From positions 1 to 51,984 of the forward strand of contig JAUVIR010000016.1 in the NCBI GenBank assembly GCA_030592645.1: a stretch of DNA of 51,984 nucleotides. Direction: 5' to 3'. Position 1 is the stretch's first letter; every line of letters starts with the position of its first letter. The position numbers and the translations under genes were made by a program. A model generated the notes under the pieces. It worked only from the letters and a program-made list of their open reading frames with translations. It had not been told where the DNA came from and ran no database searches. This DNA comes from Candidatus Fermentibacterota bacterium. GTDB lineage: Bacteria > Fermentibacterota > Fermentibacteria > Fermentibacterales > JCC-6. Positions 34,767 to 43,075 of this stretch are shown here, one piece after another.

Positions 34767-36440
34767 ATGAGTTCAAGAATCAGGCTTCTCTATCGCATCA
34801 AAGCCTCCAGCCTGAGGGGGGCAGCGGTTTCCGAATGGCAGACCAATAAGCTTAAGCTCATTGCCGGAGCTATAACCATCGCCGTTCTGGTTCCCGGCAT
34901 ATTTATCCTCTTTCGTTTTCTTTTCTCATACATCTACAGTCTTGAGGAGACGTTTGCCGGATTCGGGACCGCTCTTGCCATGAGGCTGCTTGCGATGACC
35001 TTCATGTCCTTCGGGATTTTCATAGGAATATCCTCTTTCATCAGCGGGGTTTCCGTGGTTTTCAGATCCTGGGAAACTTCTTTCCTGCTTACATTGCCGA
35101 TGAGGGACGGACTCACCGCTTTCTACCGTATGCTGGAGAGCTGGTTCAACGCTGGCTGGGCGACCCTGCTTCTTGGAATTCCAATAGTTGCAGCCTTCTG
35201 CATATCGCTTGAAGTCAGTTTGACTGCTACTGTAATCTCTGTGCTTCTTTTTCCACTTCTTATTGCCATCTGGCTATCGTCCGGGACGATTCTTCTGGGA
35301 GCTGTTATCAGGCTCAACCGGCGCGACGGCCGGTTATGGAAAACAGCAGGCATTCTGGGCATGGTGATTGCCGCGGGGATTTTCGTAATACTGAAAAGCT
35401 CAGGACCCGAAGGTATGATAGCACAGGAGAATTCAGCCCTTGATGCCGTGCAGAGTTTCGTAGCGGAGCTGCCGGTTGTCAGCGGCGGATTATGGCCGCA
35501 TACGATTTTCAGCAACACTATATCCTCTATCGACAGCGGTGCATGGCCGCAGGCTTCAGGATATATTGGAAGCCTTCTGATCGAGGCTATCCTGGCCTGT
35601 TCACTTGCCTGCTTCATGATATGTCCTGGATTCCGCAGAAGTTACGGTAGAGTATCCTCCGCATCCGGACGAAGGAGGAGCAGCAGGCATTTCCTTCGAT
35701 CCGGGGGGCGCTTCCGGACCATGCTTGGAAAGGATATCCTGCTCTTCTTAAGAGACCCCGTTCAGTGGAGTCAGCTGCTGCTTCTAACCGGGCTATTCCT
35801 GGTTTACGCACTCAACATCAACCGGTTTCAGACTGATGTCGGCAATGCATTCTGGCGTACTATCGTCGTATACCTGAATTTCTCATTCTCCTGCTTTGTT
35901 ACGGCTACCCTTCTAGTGAGGTTCACATTCCCCTCGATAAGTCTTGAAGGACCCGGTCTGAGTTACATTCTTCAGCTACCCGGGGGTAGAAGGATGCTTA
36001 TAGGGACGAAATGGGTTGAATCCTTCATATTCATATTGCCATTCATTGTAGGAGTGGGTATATGGTCTACACTGCGGATAGGAGCGGGATGGATGCTTGT
36101 ATTCATGTCCACCGTTTCTCTTTCGCTGATGTGCACCGCTCTTGTAAGTATAAATGTAGGACTGGGTGCTATCTTCCCTAAATTCGAGAAGGGAAGCGCA
36201 GCGAATATTGCCAGCGGTCAGGGGGGGATAATAGCAGCTTTCATATCTATGGGATACGTCCTTGTATCCATAATGGTTCTGGGATTGACCCTGCGGAGGT
36301 CATTTGTCATGGCATCGTCTGTTCAGGTACTTGCAGGACCGCTCAGTCAGGCTCTGATCTTCCTGACCGTGCTGACTGTATTCATGGCGTTCTTATTCCT
36401 TCGGACAGGATATCGAAGCCTTTTAAAGAGGGATTTCTGA
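34767..36440 (+). CDS. ABC-2 type transporter permease-like protein
   Basis: The 557-residue protein has about twelve hydrophobic helices in two similar halves, separated by a basic loop (RRRSSRHFLRSGGRFR). LGKDILLFLRDPVQWSQL after the loop resembles ABC-2 exporter permeases with large fused forms. No ATPase gene is adjacent, so the partner and substrate are unknown. It ends one base before ruvX. Confidence 0.65.
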   Translation: MSSRIRLLYRIKASSLRGAAVSEWQTNKLKLIAGAITIAVLVPGIFILFRFLFSYIYSLEETFAGFGTALAMRLLAMTFMSFGIFIGISSFISGVSVVFRSWETSFLLTLPMRDGLTAFYRMLESWFNAGWATLLLGIPIVAAFCISLEVSLTATVISVLLFPLLIAIWLSSGTILLGAVIRLNRRDGRLWKTAGILGMVIAAGIFVILKSSGPEGMIAQENSALDAVQSFVAELPVVSGGLWPHTIFSNTISSIDSGAWPQASGYIGSLLIEAILACSLACFMICPGFRRSYGRVSSASGRRRSSRHFLRSGGRFRTMLGKDILLFLRDPVQWSQLLLLTGLFLVYALNINRFQTDVGNAFWRTIVVYLNFSFSCFVTATLLVRFTFPSISLEGPGLSYILQLPGGRRMLIGTKWVESFIFILPFIVGVGIWSTLRIGAGWMLVFMSTVSLSLMCTALVSINVGLGAIFPKFEKGSAANIASGQGGIIAAFISMGYVLVSIMVLGLTLRRSFVMASSVQVLAGPLSQALIFLTVLTVFMAFLFLRTGYRSLLKRDF

Positions 36441-36441
36441 A

Positions 36442-36828
36442 ATGAATGAAATAGCAGTTGATTACGGCAGAAAGAGAACTGGATTTGCTATCTGCCTTGC
36501 CGGTATTGTTCTGCCGCTTCCTCCACTTGTCGAAACCACCTGGAATGGTATTGAGGAAAGATTGAAAAGCATTCAGAATGAAAATGGAACCGGTATGGTT
36601 ATTCTTGGCCTTCCCCTGAGTGCCGCTGGAAATCCTACAGAACTCTCTTTAGAAGTCGGGAAACTAGCGGAATACCTGAAGACCGGAGGATTCATTGTTG
36701 AACTTGTCAGAGAAACCGGTTCAACCGCTGAAACGGAGGGAGAAGCCCTGTTTAACAGCCGGCGGGACGGGAAGAGGGATTCCCTTGCCGCAATGGTCAT
36801 TCTTAAACGTTACCTGGGTATGCCATGA
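36442..36828 (+). CDS. ruvX: Holliday junction resolvase-like protein RuvX (YqgF)
   Basis: The 128-residue RNase H-fold protein begins with the active-site IAVDYGRKRTGFAI, has VILGLPLSAAGNPTE in the middle and ends with DSLAAMVILKRYL, the expected catalytic Asp positions. YqgF family members process pre-16S rRNA or resolve junctions. The usual ERxTT motif is replaced by RETGSTAE. It overlaps mltG by 4 bases, a common pairing. Confidence 0.85.
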   Translation: MNEIAVDYGRKRTGFAICLAGIVLPLPPLVETTWNGIEERLKSIQNENGTGMVILGLPLSAAGNPTELSLEVGKLAEYLKTGGFIVELVRETGSTAETEGEALFNSRRDGKRDSLAAMVILKRYLGMP

Positions 36829-37823
36829 AGCGTAAAATACTGATGATATCGGTCCTGATTCTGATGCTTGCTCTTCTGGGAATAGCCGTTCTTTATTGGT
36901 GCAGTCAGTCTCCCGGCGTTGGAAAGGAATGCATATTCACCGTTGAGAAGGGGTGGGGAGCAAGCAGGATCTCGCAGGTTCTGGCCGATTCGGGACTTGT
37001 CCGGTGCAGACTCTACCTTCTCTGGAGGTATTCCCGTATGGATGACTTACTGCCATTGCAGGCAGGCATCTATTGTTTTGATGATTCGATGTCTCCCGAT
37101 TCAATACTTGGGATAATGACGAGAGGGGATGTTCTGCCGGTGCAGACCAGCTGGGTGACTATCTCCCCCGGGCTGACCCTCGCACAGTCTCTGGGTCTTA
37201 TATCGGAGGATACCGGTATCCCGGAAACCGTTCTTGACAGCCTTTCAGCGGATTCCGCATTTCTCGCATCTAACAGCGTACCCGTCCTTGAGGGTTACCT
37301 TTTCCCGGAAACCTACGAATTTGCCGATACCCTGGATGCTTCAGAGATTCTCTCCAGGATCATCGAAACCGGGAAAACCAGATGGCCCGGCGAAATTGAC
37401 GAACTCCTGGAGAGTACCGGTCTGACGCTTCACGAAACGATAATACTCGCATCCATTGTTGAGAGGGAAGCCAGAGTTGATTCGGAAAGGGCAGTCATTG
37501 CAGGTGTTTTCCTTTCCAGAGTGAGAAGCGGAATGAAGCTTGAAAGCTGTGCGACTGTCCAGTACGCTCTTGGTGAGGTTAAGGAAGTCCTGCTCTACAG
37601 CGACCTTGAGATCGAAGATCCCTACAATACGTACATTTACGAGGGGCTGCCCCCGGGCCCGATCTGCTCCCCCGGGCTGCCTTCCATTGATGCTGCGTTC
37701 AGTCCTGATACAGAAGAGGGCTACCTGTATTTCGTAAGCAGGGATGATGGAACAGGCATGCATCTTTTCGCCAGAACGTACAGAGGGCATCTTTCCAACA
37801 TAAGATCGACAGCCGGCAGGTGA
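36825..37823 (+). CDS. mltG: Endolytic murein transglycosylase MltG
   Basis: A 332-residue inner-membrane protein with a single N-terminal membrane helix (about 5-24) and a periplasmic YceG domain. The catalytic region is ASIVEREARVDSERAVIAGV, followed by LESCATVQYALG and NTYIYEGLPPGPICSPG, all conserved. MltG cleaves nascent glycan strands and sets chain length. It is coupled to ruvX by an ATGA overlap. Confidence 0.93.
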   Translation: MKRKILMISVLILMLALLGIAVLYWCSQSPGVGKECIFTVEKGWGASRISQVLADSGLVRCRLYLLWRYSRMDDLLPLQAGIYCFDDSMSPDSILGIMTRGDVLPVQTSWVTISPGLTLAQSLGLISEDTGIPETVLDSLSADSAFLASNSVPVLEGYLFPETYEFADTLDASEILSRIIETGKTRWPGEIDELLESTGLTLHETIILASIVEREARVDSERAVIAGVFLSRVRSGMKLESCATVQYALGEVKEVLLYSDLEIEDPYNTYIYEGLPPGPICSPGLPSIDAAFSPDTEEGYLYFVSRDDGTGMHLFARTYRGHLSNIRSTAGR

Positions 37824-37828
37824 CCTGA

Positions 37829-37857
37829 TTGACATAGTTTATTAGTATTATTCTTAT
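37829..37857 (+). promoter_or_regulatory. Candidate promoter for the SPFH gene pair
   Basis: A perfect TTGACA (37829-37834) is followed after 17 bases by TCTTAT (37852-37857), in an AT-rich gap before the next gene. It matches the sigma-70 consensus 6/6 and 4/6. Lineages in this part of the tree can use other promoter forms, so this is a prediction only. Confidence 0.45.
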
Positions 37858-37902
37858 ATTGGGGTTTTACAGGTTCAGATACTATCAGCGAAAGGACAGA
37901 AC

Positions 37903-38427
37903 ATGAGTGAAGGAAGAGATCTGGGATTTCTGGAGAAGGCCATGCGGCTCATTCCGGGGTACAAGGGCTACAAGAGCAAGGAAGAGCGGAGAGATAACGA
38001 TCAGCTTTTCAGAACTGGTCTTGTAAGCAGGCTTGAGCGGCTCAGAACCGATATCAACGAAATACCTGCAACCCTCAGAGGACCCTCAGCGCTCAAATCG
38101 ATTACCGATTTTGATAGAATTCTCAAGAGGCTCGAAAGGGTAACGGACGAGATCCGTTTTGCAGCAAGAGGATACAGGGGCTGGTTCGATATGCATAAGG
38201 TTCGTGAGGATGAACTGGATCAGCTCTACGCGTTTGATGTGAGTCTGATGGAGAACATCGATGAGCTTGATGAGTCATTCGCGGTCCTCCAGGCTGCTGC
38301 AGCTGCCGATTCCGATATGAAGCAACCGATTGATAATATGGTTGCGATCCTCATCGAATTCAGCAGCAAAATGTCTCTTCGCAGCGAGCTGATGATCGAT
38401 CTTGAAAACAATACCCCGAATGATTAG
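37903..38427 (+). CDS. Helical protein of unknown function, partner of the SPFH protein
   Basis: A 174-residue helical, charged protein starting with FLEKAMRLIPGYKGYKSKEERR. I recognise this opening pattern as one that occurs beside SPFH/virion-core-like genes in many bacteria, but no biochemical function is known to me. There is no signal peptide or membrane segment. Coiled-coil stretches run from about 40 to 95. It has a candidate promoter upstream and lies 22 bases before the SPFH gene. Confidence 0.65.
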   Translation: MSEGRDLGFLEKAMRLIPGYKGYKSKEERRDNDQLFRTGLVSRLERLRTDINEIPATLRGPSALKSITDFDRILKRLERVTDEIRFAARGYRGWFDMHKVREDELDQLYAFDVSLMENIDELDESFAVLQAAAAADSDMKQPIDNMVAILIEFSSKMSLRSELMIDLENNTPND

Positions 38428-38449
38428 ATAGAAGAAAGGTTAACTGACC

Positions 38450-39571
38450 ATGTTCAAGAAACTTGAAATCGTAGAATGGATGGATGACAGTGGAAAACAA
38501 ATAGTCCACAGGATTCCTCAGAGCGGCTCCGGCGAATTCCGCCTGGGTACCCAGGTCATAGTAAGAGAAAGCCAGGACGCAATTTTCTTCCGGGATGGAA
38601 AGGCGATGGATACCTTCGGACCCGGAAGACACACTATCACTACAGAGAACATCCCGATCCTGACCGGTCTCGTCAGTACCCTTTTCGAGGGTAAGGATTC
38701 CCCGTTCAGAGCAACGATGTTCTATGTGAATAAGAAGACCTTCACCGATATGAAATGGGGTACCAAGGAACCCATAATATTCAGGGACAAGGAACTCTCG
38801 ATGGTGAGGTTAAGGGCTTTCGGCAGCTTTTCCATGAAAGTTGAACAGAGCCATCTCTTCCTCAACAAGTTAGTCGGAACAGAGGGGAAATTCTCAACCG
38901 ATGAGATCGAGGGTTTTCTGAAGGGCATGATAATATCAAGACTGTCAGATCTCCTTGGAGAGACGATCGAGACGATATTTGATCTTGCGCAGTACTACGA
39001 TGAAATAGGTACCCTCGCAAAATCAAGGCTGGGCGATGATTTCGGGAAATACGGAATACAGCTGGTTGATTTCTACGTTCAGGCGATTACACCCCCAGAG
39101 GAAGTACAGAAAAGGATCGACGAGCGCAGTGCCATGGGAGCGCTTGGCGATATGAACCAGTACCTTCGCTTCAAGACTGCCACCGCAATGGGTGATGCGG
39201 CTGCGAATGAAGGCGGCGGCGGAGCTGCCGGCGCCGGCGTTGGTATGGGTGCAGGACTCGGAATGGGTATGACAATGGCCAACATGATGGGCCAGACTAT
39301 GGCGGGAGGCGGCCAGGGTGCTCCCGAAGCGGCTGCTCTGGTTGCATGCCCTGCATGCGGTGAAAACGTAGCTCCCGGTAAATTCTGCCCCGAATGCGGC
39401 AAACCGCTCGGTCTGACGTGTTCAAAATGCGGTGCTGTAGTAGCACCCGGAGCGAAGTTCTGCCCCGAGTGCGGTACAAAATTCGGCGGCGGAGAACCAT
39501 GCTCCAAATGCGGAGCAGATGTTCCTGCAGATTCGAAATTCTGCCCGGAATGTGGAGAGAAAAAGGAATAG
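38450..39571 (+). CDS. SPFH-domain protein with C-terminal zinc ribbons
   Basis: The 373-residue protein has an SPFH-like domain (about 20-235, virion-core-protein/YdjI type, with GRHTITTENIPILTGL and FGKYGIQLVDFYVQAITPPEEVQ). A Gly/Ala/Met-rich linker follows (about 245-290), then three zinc-ribbon repeats: CPACG...CPECG, CSKCG...CPECG and CSKCG...CPECG. Such proteins form membrane-associated rings or scaffolds. It lacks the N-terminal membrane anchor of flotillins. It follows the helical partner gene and is immediately followed by an acyl-adenylate ligase gene. Confidence 0.8.
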   Translation: MFKKLEIVEWMDDSGKQIVHRIPQSGSGEFRLGTQVIVRESQDAIFFRDGKAMDTFGPGRHTITTENIPILTGLVSTLFEGKDSPFRATMFYVNKKTFTDMKWGTKEPIIFRDKELSMVRLRAFGSFSMKVEQSHLFLNKLVGTEGKFSTDEIEGFLKGMIISRLSDLLGETIETIFDLAQYYDEIGTLAKSRLGDDFGKYGIQLVDFYVQAITPPEEVQKRIDERSAMGALGDMNQYLRFKTATAMGDAAANEGGGGAAGAGVGMGAGLGMGMTMANMMGQTMAGGGQGAPEAAALVACPACGENVAPGKFCPECGKPLGLTCSKCGAVVAPGAKFCPECGTKFGGGEPCSKCGADVPADSKFCPECGEKKE

Positions 39572-40435
39572 ATGCCGGGGACGGTTCACGGACTACTGAA
39601 GACACGGGCATCAGGCACACCTGAAGCTGTTGCCCTTGAAGACGACCAGCGGAAACTAAGTTTTGCCGACTGGTGGCGTGTATCCTGTCATGTCGCATCT
39701 CTGCTTCAGAAAGCTGGAGTCCGGCAGGGATTTGTTGTGGGAGTTGTATCTAACCGATCCGTTTTTCTTCCGATAACCTTCACTGCAGTTTCCATGCTGG
39801 GAGCGAAATTCGTTTCGCTGAATCCGGATTGGCCGGCGCAGGAATGGATGCGGGTTTTCGGCAGATGGTCTGATCGCCTGCTTCTTACATTTAATGATAA
39901 CGGCTTCTCTTATACGGATGAGATCACCCTGTCTCTCAGCGATGATATCTTTCGGGGCAGTGAAAACCCTGTGGATCTTCCCGATCTGCAGGGCGATGAA
40001 GAGTTTTATCTGAACGTTACTTCAGCATCCACCGGTCAGGCAAAGGTTGCGCCTACAACCCATGCTCAGCTGTTGTCGAATACAGGCGGCGTTACAGAGA
40101 CCATGGGCCTGACCATCGATGATGTACACCTTTCCATCTTCGGCGTTTTCGGCCATCCGCATGAACTCTTCATGCGGGGGCTGTTCCTCGGCGGAAGGAC
40201 TGTACTGACCGAGCACAGGTATCCCCGGGATTTGCTTCATGTTATTTCAAGTACCGGGGTAACAGCCATAATGGCTCTCCCGACGCAGTTGATGAGCCTG
40301 TCGCATCTATGGAACAGAATTGATGCTGATCTGAAGTCCGTGAGGATAGCCGAAGCCGGCGGAATGTATGTTTCTGACGATTTCGCGATCAGTTTCACAG
40401 AAAGAACCGGCGTGGAGCTGATACCTGTATGGTGA
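39572..40435 (+). CDS. Acyl-adenylate (AMP-binding) ligase, N-terminal part, interrupted by in-frame TGA
   Basis: The first 287 codons of an ANL-superfamily ligase that activates carboxylic acids with ATP. The P-loop appears as TSASTGQAKVAPTTH, replacing the usual TSGTTGxPKG. The frame stops at TGA 40433-40435, exactly at the Gly of motif A5 (expected YGxTE; here VW, stop, STETAG). The frame continues without shift into 40436-41230, so this is either a pseudogene caused by a point mutation (GGA to TGA), a sequence error, or a readthrough site. The start abuts the SPFH gene stop. Confidence 0.75.
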   Translation: MPGTVHGLLKTRASGTPEAVALEDDQRKLSFADWWRVSCHVASLLQKAGVRQGFVVGVVSNRSVFLPITFTAVSMLGAKFVSLNPDWPAQEWMRVFGRWSDRLLLTFNDNGFSYTDEITLSLSDDIFRGSENPVDLPDLQGDEEFYLNVTSASTGQAKVAPTTHAQLLSNTGGVTETMGLTIDDVHLSIFGVFGHPHELFMRGLFLGGRTVLTEHRYPRDLLHVISSTGVTAIMALPTQLMSLSHLWNRIDADLKSVRIAEAGGMYVSDDFAISFTERTGVELIPVW

Positions 40436-40477
40436 AGTACCGAAACAGCGGGTGTCGTCCTTATAGGAGAGAGCGGA

Positions 40478-41230
40478 GTGCAGGGGTTCACGGTTGTTGT
40501 GGAGGGGTACGAGATAGAACTTCGTGACCTGTCAGGCAGCAGGACGAACGATAGCGGCAGCGGTGAACTATGGATTTCGGGACCCGGGGTTGTGAACAGG
40601 TACAAAGGAGACAGACCTCAGACTGAAGAAGCATTTCTTGATGGATGGTACCGTACCGGTGATATGTTCAGAACTGATAACGAAAGACTTATCTTTCTTG
40701 GCCGCAGGGGAGGACTGATAAAGGCTGCCGGTTTGAAAGTCTATCCACTTGAGGTTGAACTGGCTATACTGAAACACCCTTCAATCGTTGACGCATGTGT
40801 GGTAGGCAGGGATCACCCTTCTCGGGGCGAGATGCCTTCCGCTTACATTGTAACAAGGCCGGGATCTGAGCTAACCGTTGCGGGGATGAGGGCATTTCTA
40901 AGGCAGTTCCTTGATGAACACAAGATTCCAAGGCTCATCAATTTTGTTCACGGACTTCCGAGAACCGCAAACGGGAAGATCGACAGAAGGGCAGTGGGAA
41001 CAAGGGAGATCGTCCCTGATTTTCGGGGTGAACTTCTCAGGTCTGATGTGGAGCTTGTAAGGCTTATAAACCAGAGGGCGGAGCTGATGAACGAAATTGG
41101 AGGGGGATTTGACCCGACATGGGTGGATGACCAGGTGGATAACGCCGTAGGACATAATGCGGGTCCCGTATCCGATAGTTCTATAAGAGATTTAATCAGA
41201 TTCATTATCAGCGAGCTGGGGAAGAGGTAG
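40478..41230 (+). CDS. Acyl-adenylate ligase, C-terminal part, with chorismate-mutase-like tail
   Basis: This is in the same frame as the preceding part; if the TGA is read through it is one 552-codon gene from 39572. It contains SGELWISGPGVVNRYKG, DGWYRTGDMF, the LGRRGGLIKAAGLKVYPLEVE hinge region shown here in part, and the A10 motif PRTANGKIDRRAV. The last 65 residues (from about 41020) resemble an AroQ chorismate mutase helix (LRSDVELVRLINQRAELMNE) but lack the later Arg. A GTG at 40478 could start a separate protein lacking the ATP-binding half. DAHP synthase follows after two bases. Confidence 0.7.
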   Translation: MQGFTVVVEGYEIELRDLSGSRTNDSGSGELWISGPGVVNRYKGDRPQTEEAFLDGWYRTGDMFRTDNERLIFLGRRGGLIKAAGLKVYPLEVELAILKHPSIVDACVVGRDHPSRGEMPSAYIVTRPGSELTVAGMRAFLRQFLDEHKIPRLINFVHGLPRTANGKIDRRAVGTREIVPDFRGELLRSDVELVRLINQRAELMNEIGGGFDPTWVDDQVDNAVGHNAGPVSDSSIRDLIRFIISELGKR

Positions 41231-41232
41231 AA

Positions 41233-42024
41233 ATGGACATAAGATCCGTAAAAGTAGGTAATGTCCATATTGGCTCGGGAACATCCATCCTCATAGCCGG
41301 TCCATGTTCCGTTGAAAACATTGAAATGCTGAGGGAGATTACAGCCGCTGTGGTGGAAGCGGGTGTTGCCATGTTAAGAGGCGGTTCGTTCAAGCCCAGG
41401 ACATCTCCCTATTCCTTTCAGGGTCTTGGTATCGAAGGTTTTGAAATGCTGGATCAGGTTAGAAGAGAGTTCAATATCCCTGTGGTCAGTGAAGTACTGG
41501 CAATTGATCAGATAGAACATGCCGTGAAGTACGTCGACATGATCCAGGTTGGAGCAAGGAACATGCACAACTTCCCGCTTCTCTCCGCCCTCGGCAGGAC
41601 AGAGAAACCGATACTTCTTAAAAGGGGGTTCATGGCCACTATCGAGGAGTGGCTCATGGCGGCGGAGTATCTCGTTAAGGAAGGGAATGACAGGGTTGTT
41701 CTCTGCGAAAGAGGAATAAGAACATTTGAACCATGGACAAGGAATACGCTTGACATTTCGGCAGTCCCGCTTGCAAGAATGCTTGGTGGATATCCGGTCA
41801 TTGTAGATCCGAGCCATGCTTCGGGAAGGAGGGACCTTCTGGAACCGCTATCCCTTGCAGGGCTTGCAGCAGGGGCTGACGGCATTATGCTGGAAGTACA
41901 TCCCGATCCAGACAAGGCACTTTCAGATGGAGGACAGTCCCTTTCCATTCCTGAATTAATGGAACTTGCGAAAAAACTGCTCAAGAGAATAGCTCACGAA
42001 TATTCTGAAAACAGAGGGAATTAA
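41233..42024 (+). CDS. aroF: 3-deoxy-7-phosphoheptulonate (DAHP) synthase, type I-beta
   Basis: The 263-residue enzyme opens the shikimate pathway by joining PEP and erythrose 4-phosphate. Family motifs are LIAGPCSVEN, LRGGSFKPRTSPYSFQGLG, VDMIQVGARNMHNFPLL, LLKRGFMATIEEW, LCERGIRTFE, VIVDPSHASGRRDL and GIMLEVHPDPDKALSDG. It lacks an N-terminal regulatory domain. The chorismate-mutase-like tail of the upstream gene is what is often fused to this enzyme in other bacteria. It lies one base before the phosphofructokinase gene. Confidence 0.94.
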   Translation: MDIRSVKVGNVHIGSGTSILIAGPCSVENIEMLREITAAVVEAGVAMLRGGSFKPRTSPYSFQGLGIEGFEMLDQVRREFNIPVVSEVLAIDQIEHAVKYVDMIQVGARNMHNFPLLSALGRTEKPILLKRGFMATIEEWLMAAEYLVKEGNDRVVLCERGIRTFEPWTRNTLDISAVPLARMLGGYPVIVDPSHASGRRDLLEPLSLAGLAAGADGIMLEVHPDPDKALSDGGQSLSIPELMELAKKLLKRIAHEYSENRGN

Positions 42025-42025
42025 T

Positions 42026-43063
42026 ATGCACATAGGTTTGCTTACTGGCGGTGGAGATGCCCCTGGATTGAACGCCGTTATCCGGGGTATTACGGTTAGA
42101 GGGAAAATGCGGGATCACAGGATAACCGGTTTTCTCAGAGGCTGGAAGGGAGCCATCGAGAACGATGCCGTTGAGCTCGATCTTAACATGGTAAGAGATA
42201 TACACATGGAGGGCGGTACAATACTGCTTTCATCCAGAACGAACCCATTCAAGCTTGAGAACGGATTCGAAGGGATCAGGAAGACCTGCAATGACAGAAA
42301 GCTGGACTGCCTCATAGCAGTAGGCGGAGAGGATACTCTGGGTGTTGCCAGCCAGCTTCACAGTGAAGGGATTCCGGTTATCGGTATTCCAAAGACGATA
42401 GACAATGATCTGAGCGCTACCGATTGTACATTCGGTTTCGATACCGCGATCAATTACGTTATGAAAGCCCTTGATATGCTTCATACCACTGCCAGAAGCC
42501 ATGAAAGGATTATCGTAGTGGAGATCATGGGAAGACATGCCGGCTGGCTTGCGCTTCATGCGGGCATGGCTGGAGGCGCACATGTCATTCTCATTCCAGA
42601 ACAGGAATTCAACACTGACGAAGTGTGTGAACTCCTGAAAAAGCGTTACAGTGAAGGCAACAGGTATGCAATTGTCGCAGTGGCTGAGGGAGCCATAGAC
42701 CCCAAGCTGCAGAGACATGTTATGCATTCGGCGGAGAAGGATGCCTTCGGTCATGTCCAGCTCGGTACAGGGATCGGTATCGGTGAAGTGCTCAAGAATG
42801 AAATCGCCGACAGAACCGATCTGGAAACAAGACATGTAGTTCTGGGTCATGTTCAGAGGGGCGGCAGCCCTACGGCGTTCGACCGCGTACTCGGAACAAG
42901 ACTGGGAGTCAAAGCTGTTGAAATGGCTGAACAGGGAATGTTCGGTAAAATGGCGGCTCTCCATGGTACGGAGCTTGTATATGTTGAACTTGAGAAAGCG
43001 GTCGGAACACTGAAAACTGTACCTGTCGAGCAGTATGAAGCTGCGAAACTCTTCTTCGGATAA
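42026..43063 (+). CDS. pfp: 6-phosphofructokinase, probably PPi-dependent
   Basis: The 345-residue protein matches the PFK family: LTGGGDAPGLNAVIRG, MEGGTILLSSRTNPF, VGGEDTLGVA, PKTIDNDLSATD, VEIMGRHAGWLALHAG and HVQRGGSPTAFDRVLG. The phosphoryl-donor site has Asp103 (in GGEDT) and Lys123 (in PKTIDND), at positions where ATP-dependent enzymes have Gly and Gly. Asp and Lys at these positions are the marker of pyrophosphate-dependent enzymes. Donor choice is inference from these residues. It heads a glycolytic run of four genes. Confidence 0.9.
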   Translation: MHIGLLTGGGDAPGLNAVIRGITVRGKMRDHRITGFLRGWKGAIENDAVELDLNMVRDIHMEGGTILLSSRTNPFKLENGFEGIRKTCNDRKLDCLIAVGGEDTLGVASQLHSEGIPVIGIPKTIDNDLSATDCTFGFDTAINYVMKALDMLHTTARSHERIIVVEIMGRHAGWLALHAGMAGGAHVILIPEQEFNTDEVCELLKKRYSEGNRYAIVAVAEGAIDPKLQRHVMHSAEKDAFGHVQLGTGIGIGEVLKNEIADRTDLETRHVVLGHVQRGGSPTAFDRVLGTRLGVKAVEMAEQGMFGKMAALHGTELVYVELEKAVGTLKTVPVEQYEAAKLFFG

Positions 43064-43075
43064 CGGAGGTTTGAA

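Noticed and set aside
40433-40435. Alternative genetic code reading TGA as glycine (as in some candidate phyla)
   Set aside because: Many intact genes here, including nadA, kdsA, kdsC and gap, end with TGA at the expected C-terminus, so TGA is a normal stop.
40433-40500. Selenocysteine insertion at the ligase TGA
   Set aside because: The position is a structural Gly of motif A5, not a redox residue, and I see no convincing stem-loop just downstream.
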